Assembly: GCF_041296385.1 (NCBI RefSeq)
Contig: NW_027183804.1
Location: 4,154,001 to 4,218,000, forward strand
Direction of reading: 5' to 3'
DNA length: 64,000 nucleotides
DNA from: Aphelocoma coerulescens
Lineage: Eukaryota; Chordata; Aves; Passeriformes; Corvidae
Shown here: positions 58,540-64,000 of the stretch, one piece after another
Numbering within the stretch: position 1 is the first letter of the stretch
Layout of the letters: the number at the start of each line of letters is the position of its first letter
Made by a program: the position numbers and the translations under genes
The notes under the pieces: generated by a model
What the model was told of the DNA's origin: nothing
What the model saw: only the letters and a program-made list of their open reading frames with translations
The model's database searches: none

Positions 58540-61500
58540 ATGGGACGTGCCGGAGCCATGTGTGACGGTGTTGTCCCAGTGATTGTGCTTGTCCTGCTGT
58601 TGGCCGCTGTGGCTGTCTGGTGGGCCGTTGGCCACTGGCAACCACGGAGGCGGCAGACAAGGACAGCGAAGAGGCGCAAGCGCCCCGGGGTGCAGCCCAG
58701 AGGCTCACGGAGGAAGCGAGGAGCCCCTGCGGCTCCCAGGTCCTCCAGGCCTCGGGCCACCCCTCGCAAGCGGCCACGTGCTCCCGCGAGCCCCCTGGAC
58801 AGCCCCTGCAGCTGCGGCCCCTGCGTGGCAGTGGCCCAGGAGCTGCAGGAACTGATGCTGCTGCTCTGGGCTCGCAATGGGACATGGGTGCCGCTCTACT
58901 CTGGGATGTGGCAGGCCTTGTGGAAAGAACTGGAGGAGCTGCTGAAGCGAGGCCACCTGCCCTGCTGTGGCTCGGCCAGCTCCTCCAGGAGCCTCCATCC
59001 CTTCAAGAGGCTGCTCCCAGCAAGATTCTCCATCCCTGGGAGAGCCTCAAGCCTTGCAAGGATGGCACACCATCAGAGAGCCGCCATCCAGGCAAGAAGC
59101 TCAGGCTGTCAGAGATCCTCCATCCCGCCAGGAGCGTCCGCTATCTCTGACAGCCTCCATTGCCCGCAGACGCTCCGTGAGACCTGCAGTCAGCCTGCAG
59201 AAAGTGCAGAGCCTGTGCACAGGTCTCCCAGCTCCCTTGGACTCATGGACTTCAACAACACGGGCACAACCCTGACAACTGACGTTGCCAGGGAAAGCCC
59301 AGAAGTCCAAGTGGGAGCCCAGCCCGATCCAGGGGAGCCTTGTCAGGAGCAGGTGCTGGAGCAGCGAGTGAGCTGGAGCCAGCAGTTGCCGGCCCACAGC
59401 TCCCAGGACGCTGTGCCGGCTGCGCCAGCTGGCAACAGCTCTTGCCTGGTGGCGGAGACGAGCCTCAAGACACCCAGGAGGTTCCTCCATCTCCAGGAAG
59501 CTGCTCCGAGACGGCCACCGACTACCAGGAAGGCCTTGCTGGTAGCAGGTGAGATCTGAGGAGCTCTTTGAGGCTCCCTTGGGGCTCTTGAGGGGCATCC
59601 GCAGGCCAGGCCAGGGCCCTTGAGAGCAGCCGAGTCCCTGGCTGTTTCCAGTGCTTCTGATGCCACAGCTTCAAAAAACCCCTCTCTGGTTTGCAGCTGC
59701 TCCTGACACCCCCCTGTGCGAGTCCTCGGGCTGTAGCCCCGGCAGTCCTCAAGAGCAGAGTCCAGCCCACGACGCCGGGGACAGCGACGGTGCCGCCCTG
59801 CCCCGCTGCCCTCCGGCTCCTGCAGCCGCCTCTGCGCGCTCCCCTGCCCCAGCTCTGGCGCTCGCCAGCCCGACGGCTGCAAGGCGGTGGCCGCTGCCCG
59901 GCGCGCAGCAGGAAGCAGGTCAGAGCAAGGTGGCCCGCGGTGGCTCGGCCCGCTTCACTCGCGGGCACTTGGCCGGGGGGGCCCTGGGCGCAAGGCTGAT
60001 GGCTCGGTCTCGGTCGCAGGGCAAAAGAAGAAGCTGCAGGAGCTGTACCAGCTGGGCCCGCAGCTGGGCAGCGGTGGCTTCGGCACCGTTTTCTCGGGCA
60101 TCCGCCTCTCGGACGGGAGCCCGGTAAGTGGCCGGGACGGCGGGGCGCGGGACGAGGGCCAGGGGCGGGGCAGGGCTTGAGCTCAGCCCCGTCTCTCGTG
60201 GGCTTGCAGGTGGCCATCAAACGCGTGGCCCGGGAGAGCGTGGTGCAGTGGTACGAGCTGGTGAGTGAGTGAGCGGGGCCACGGCGCCAGAGCGCCAGAG
60301 CGGGGCGTGGCGGGCAGGGATAAGGCCGGGCCCCGAGGGCGGGAGGCGGCGCAGGGCGGGGGGAGCGGGCGTGGGCTCAGCGTGCGAGCCGGAGCAGGGC
60401 GGGCCCGGGGATGCCAAACACCGGTGGTGGGGCCGGGCAGGGGGGCACCCCCCAAGCATCCCCTGGGCGGGAGGAAGCCCAAGCACCAGGGAGGCTGCCC
60501 AAGGGGGCACTGGGGCATCCCAGGCACGGGGCAGCACAGCAGCCCCAGGGCAGCATCAGGCCTGCTGGAGGCACTGTCTCCTCCCCACAGCCCGACGGCA
60601 CCCGCGTTCCCATGGAGATTGTGCTCATGGAGAAGGTGGGCTCTGGCTGCCACAACATCATCCAGCTCCTCGACTGGTTTGAGCTGCCTGACAGCTTCCT
60701 GCTGGTCATGGAGCGTCCGGAGTCATCGCAGGATCTCCTGGACTTCCTGCTGGAGCAGGGCTTCCTGTGCGAGGAGATGGCGCGCTGGCTTTTCTGCCAG
60801 GTGCTGGAGGCCGTGCGGCACTGCACCGCCTGCGGCGTCCTGCACCGGGACATCAAGCCGGAGAACCTCCTCGTGGACCCGGAGAGTGGCGACCTGAAGC
60901 TCATCGACTTCGGTTGCGGCACCTTCCTCCAGGAGCAGGCCTTCACGCAATTTGCCGGTGAGCCCACAGGCCGGGCCCCGCTCCCAGTGCCAGGCACTGC
61001 ACGGCCCCGTTCCCTCCTGGGCTGCGGGCTGCGGCATTCAGCCGGCTGCCGGCTGCCCTTTGGCACGGGCCAGATGCTGTGCCCCAGGAGCCGGCTGCCG
61101 GCCCTGCCCACAGAGGGGGGCTGCCAAAGCCAGGCCCCGGCCGCTCGGCTTGGCAGGCCCGCAAGGGCTTGGGCTGCTCCGCTGGCCTTGTCTGCCTTGC
61201 AGAACGGTTTCCTGGCTTTGGCCAATTGGCTGGGGGACGGCGGCTGGCCCCGGGGGGAAGTTGTGGCCACTGGTGCAGCCCCTGCTTCTGCCAGGAGGCT
61301 GGCACCAGGCTCTGGAAGGCAGCAGCCTGCGCCTGGACAGCGCCGCCTGTGTCCCCTAGGAACACACCTGTACAGCCCACCCGAGTGGATCTGCCTTGGC
61401 TGCTACCACGGCCATTCGGCGACCATCTGGTCCCTGGGCGTGCTGCTGTACGTCATGGTCTGCGGGAACGAGCCCTTCCAGGACGACCGTGGCATCGTGT

Positions 61501-61967
61501 CGGGGCAGCTCTTCTTCTGGCAGCAGGTCTCTCCAGGTTGGTGTCCGGCCTCAAGAAGGCAGGCTTTGGCAGATGGCACCGCGCAGCCCAGCGTGGCCCT
61601 CACGCAGCTCCGCGGGAGGTCGATCTGCCCTCAAGGGCTGGCCGCAGGCGGCGGCCCGTGACCACGGTGGGGTCGGTGTGGCCCGCTTGGCTGCAGGAGG
61701 TGGCGCGTGTCCTGCCGTGCCGCTGTCCCGCAAAGGGCAGAGTCAGCCGGGAGGCCGGCACAGCTCTGAGCACACGCAGCACGGCCCGGGCCCTGCGGGC
61801 GCCGGGAGCAGCTGGGCAGGAGCCTTCTGCAAGTGACCGGCGCTTTCTGGCTTCTCTCCCCAGAGTGCCAACATCTGATCCGCTGGTGTTTGTCCAAGCA
61901 CCCCGCGGACAGGCCAGCGCTGGAGGAGATCTTGCGCCACCCTTGGCTGCGGGGCGGGCGTCTTTGA
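58540..61967 (+). CDS. PIM1-like: PIM1-like kinase, copy 4
   Basis: Intact. Exons 58,540-59,548; 59,697-59,918; 60,020-60,123; 60,210-60,260; 60,591-60,957; 61,360-61,536; 61,864-61,967, joining to 677 residues. It differs from copy 1 by Arg to Cys at residue 208 (CGC to TGC at 59,161) in the linker region, and Arg to Cys at residue 522 (base 60,768), the latter shared with copy 2. Catalytic motifs are unchanged. AATAAA lies at 62,031-62,036. Confidence 0.85.
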
Positions 61968-62853
61968 TGCCTTGCCGGAGCCTCTGCAGCACCCGGTTGC
62001 CGAGTCCCACGCAGGAGTGAGGACTCGAGAAATAAAAGAACCACAAACCCATGCCGGGGTGTCAAGTCTGCTCCTGGTTAGCAACTTCAGCTAAAGAACC
62101 CTCTTGGGAAAAGGGGTGATCAGAGTGTTCCCTTCAGCCTTTGTCAAGCTTTTGATGCCTTTCCTCCAGGCATCATGGCACTTTTGTGTCTTCAAGCACA
62201 GGCTGTAGTCCAGGCAGGAGGGGCTGTAACAAGCCAAGAAATGCAACAGTGAAACAACAGCCGCCCTTTCAAACTGAGGCGGCCACTTGGCTTCACCTGA
62301 AGTGATACGTGGGCTCATGTGTGCATTCCAAGGGCCAGCGGGTGGCAGGGACAGAGATGCTGCTCCTCTCCAATGCTGGGAGAAGAATCAGAAATGGCAA
62401 AAGGTCATTTCAGGTTGAGCCCTGACAAAACTCTTCCTCTTTCTTCCCCTGAAATGGGAGGCAGGGCTGCGCCTTTGACCAGCTGGGTCTGCAGCCTCGT
62501 AAGCCATGGGCATGGAGCCCACAGGAAATGTTGAGATGCTGGAGTTGCTCCCATGGTGCTGGGCCCATTGCAGCCCTCAAAATACCTTTCTCTACCCTCA
62601 AAACAACTGGTAGAGATGGAAAGTGCAGTAACCAGTCTAGCCACAGGAAAGCACCCAGGTGCCTTCCCTGGCCCTGTGGGCAGGTGCCAGCTGCAAACCT
62701 GTGCCACCTTCTGTCTACTGCCCTGACCTACCACTACAGGCTTTGGGAAAAAAACATACTTCTTCAGAAATGAGGAAGGGGCAGTCAATAGCTAACTCAT
62801 GGAAGCACGAGTTAACTATTGGGAGACAGCAAACGTTAGTTCAGACAGCAGAC

Positions 62854-63299
62854 TGTAATTACAAAACCTAAGAAACCAAATTTGCCCTACTCTTGTCAAG
62901 ATAGAGGGCACAAGGATCATCTCAGAGACCGCTGAAACATTCCTCAAAGGACTACGCATGCCCAGGGAGAAAGGTGAAAAAGTTCACTGAGAGGAAGACT
63001 ACTGGCCTTCATCAGAAAAGACCCCCGAGGAAGAGGAGAGGCCTTCCTCAGCGCGGCCACCAGGACACACAGCGCATGCGTGGCCCATATGCTAATGACT
63101 TCCGAGAAATAATTTGTATAACCACACCTGTCCCAAGGAATGTGATGAATATTCCTAATTTAACCCATAATACTTGTGTTGTAGAGAGCACCAGGTGTGT
63201 GTTTGGAGGAGCGATCCCCACACACCCGGCGCGCCGAATAAAGCAAATACCCGCTTCTCTGACTCTGTCTCTGAAGTGTCTCCTGGCCCGGTTGCGGCA
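62854..63299 (+). mobile_element. LTR-like segment (unit 4)
   Basis: Same segment as 17,814-18,259, offset 45,040. Confidence 0.4.
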
Positions 63300-63431
63300 T
63301 GATTCAATTCCAATTAAAAGAATCCTCTAAAAAAATGGGACATTTCAGTGCCCCACTTCAGTTTAAACATTTTAAACATGGCATGCCTGCATGTTTCTTC
63401 TTTTTTCTTTCCCCTGGATCCTGCATTAGCC

Positions 63432-63895
63432 TTAAAATCTGCCGGGTAGAGCCGGTAGGGCACTGCAGCAGTGTAGTGCTTCCAGTCCTTCCCATCTTTG
63501 CTGCAACAACCGTGCTCGTCCCGAATGCAGCGCTGGGTGAGCAGAGTGGTCATGTAAACGATGTAGAAGTAAGGCAGGATGTGCTCAAAGCCACAAGCCA
63601 GGCAATAGGCCAGCGAGCCCATCAGGTCTCCCGTGCAGTTGAAATGACGTGCCCAGCCCCAAAAGCCAGAGGTCATCAGCTTGCTGTAGTGCTTGGGCCC
63701 ATCCACGGACACGTAGGAGCACTTGATGGACTCCAGCTTCTTCCCCCAGATCCTGCACTTGCCATTGGTACGACGGAAGAGGTCCTTCTGGTGGTTGGTC
63801 ATTCTGAAGATGGAATAGCCCAGCAAGCCCAGCATCAAGACCCCTACGGCATGGGCTGTGCACAGCTGGACAGGCTGGTAAACCAAATACAGACC
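63432..63895 (-). pseudogene. DHCR7: DHCR7 pseudogene, copy 4 (last exon only in window)
   Basis: Only the final coding exon lies in the window; upstream exons would be beyond 64,000. It has the same 1-base loss near the stop, so the frame reads through to 63,314. Two further substitutions relative to the other copies change KPESIEC to KLESIKC. Confidence 0.8.
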
Positions 63896-64000
63896 CTGGG
63901 GAGCACAAAAACAATCAGACATTTACTTCCAACAGAGGCTCAGCATGCCAGACCAATTCCTTGACTACAGTGGCCCACAACAGACCAGAAGAAAGAGTAG

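Larger units (their letters stand above)
55941..64000 (+). repeat. Tandem unit 4 (cut by window end)
   Basis: Starts at the same CTGCCCCGCC tract and matches unit 1 at a constant offset of 45,040. It runs off the window just beyond the last exon of the DHCR7 pseudogene, so the array may continue. Confidence 0.95.

Overview
The window looks like nuclear DNA of a songbird (passerine). The evidence is intron-containing genes with GT/AG junctions, CR1 LINE fragments, avian-type endogenous retroviral LTRs, a bird-type C2H2 zinc-finger gene, an avian MHC class II beta signal-peptide exon, and several PIM1-like kinase genes (a family known to be expanded in songbirds). Nothing prokaryotic, no CRISPR array and no convincing tRNA or rRNA gene was seen.

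Layout. Bases 1-10,900 are single copy and GC-rich. On the minus strand they hold fragments of an MHC class II beta gene (a signal-peptide exon near 4.1 kb and a probable transmembrane exon near 0.5 kb). A two-exon zinc-finger gene (1,595-2,585) lies between them. Then come three minisatellites (50 bp, 40 bp and 75 bp units) and two related LTR sequences (6.6-7.9 kb and 8.5-9.4 kb). From 10,901 to the window end there are four head-to-tail copies of a ~13.9 kb unit: 10,901-24,800, 24,801-42,053, 42,054-55,940 and 55,941 onward. All start at the same (CCCCG)n tract and are nearly identical. Each unit carries, left to right: a short unrecognised exon-like ORF, a broken CR1 LINE, a small membrane-segment ORF, a seven-exon PIM1-like serine/threonine kinase gene (+), an LTR-like segment, and a DHCR7 (7-dehydrocholesterol reductase) pseudogene (-). 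The pseudogene keeps its splice sites and shares three 1-base frameshifts in every copy.

The most striking object is a 3,361-bp endogenous retrovirus (27,879-31,239) in exon 1 of the second kinase copy. It has a 6-bp target-site duplication, lies in the same orientation as the kinase, and is absent from the other three copies. Its long terminal repeat (1,423 bp) carries, in the U3 position, an open frame for a Y-box-type cold-shock domain. The internal region is reduced to a leader and a betaretrovirus-like matrix domain, joined in frame to a second copy of the cold-shock ORF in a 5'-truncated 3' LTR. It resembles a host Y-box gene captured into a retroviral LTR, comparable in position to the sag gene of MMTV. 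The two LTR copies look identical over their shared 1,153 bp, so the insertion is young.

How the parts relate. Kinase copies 1, 3 and 4 each encode an intact 677-residue protein with an unusual N-terminal membrane anchor and a C-terminal PIM catalytic domain. Copy 2 is broken by the retrovirus, but its kinase exons remain intact downstream of a sense-oriented LTR that could drive them. The DHCR7 remnants are passengers that lie tail-to-tail with each kinase.
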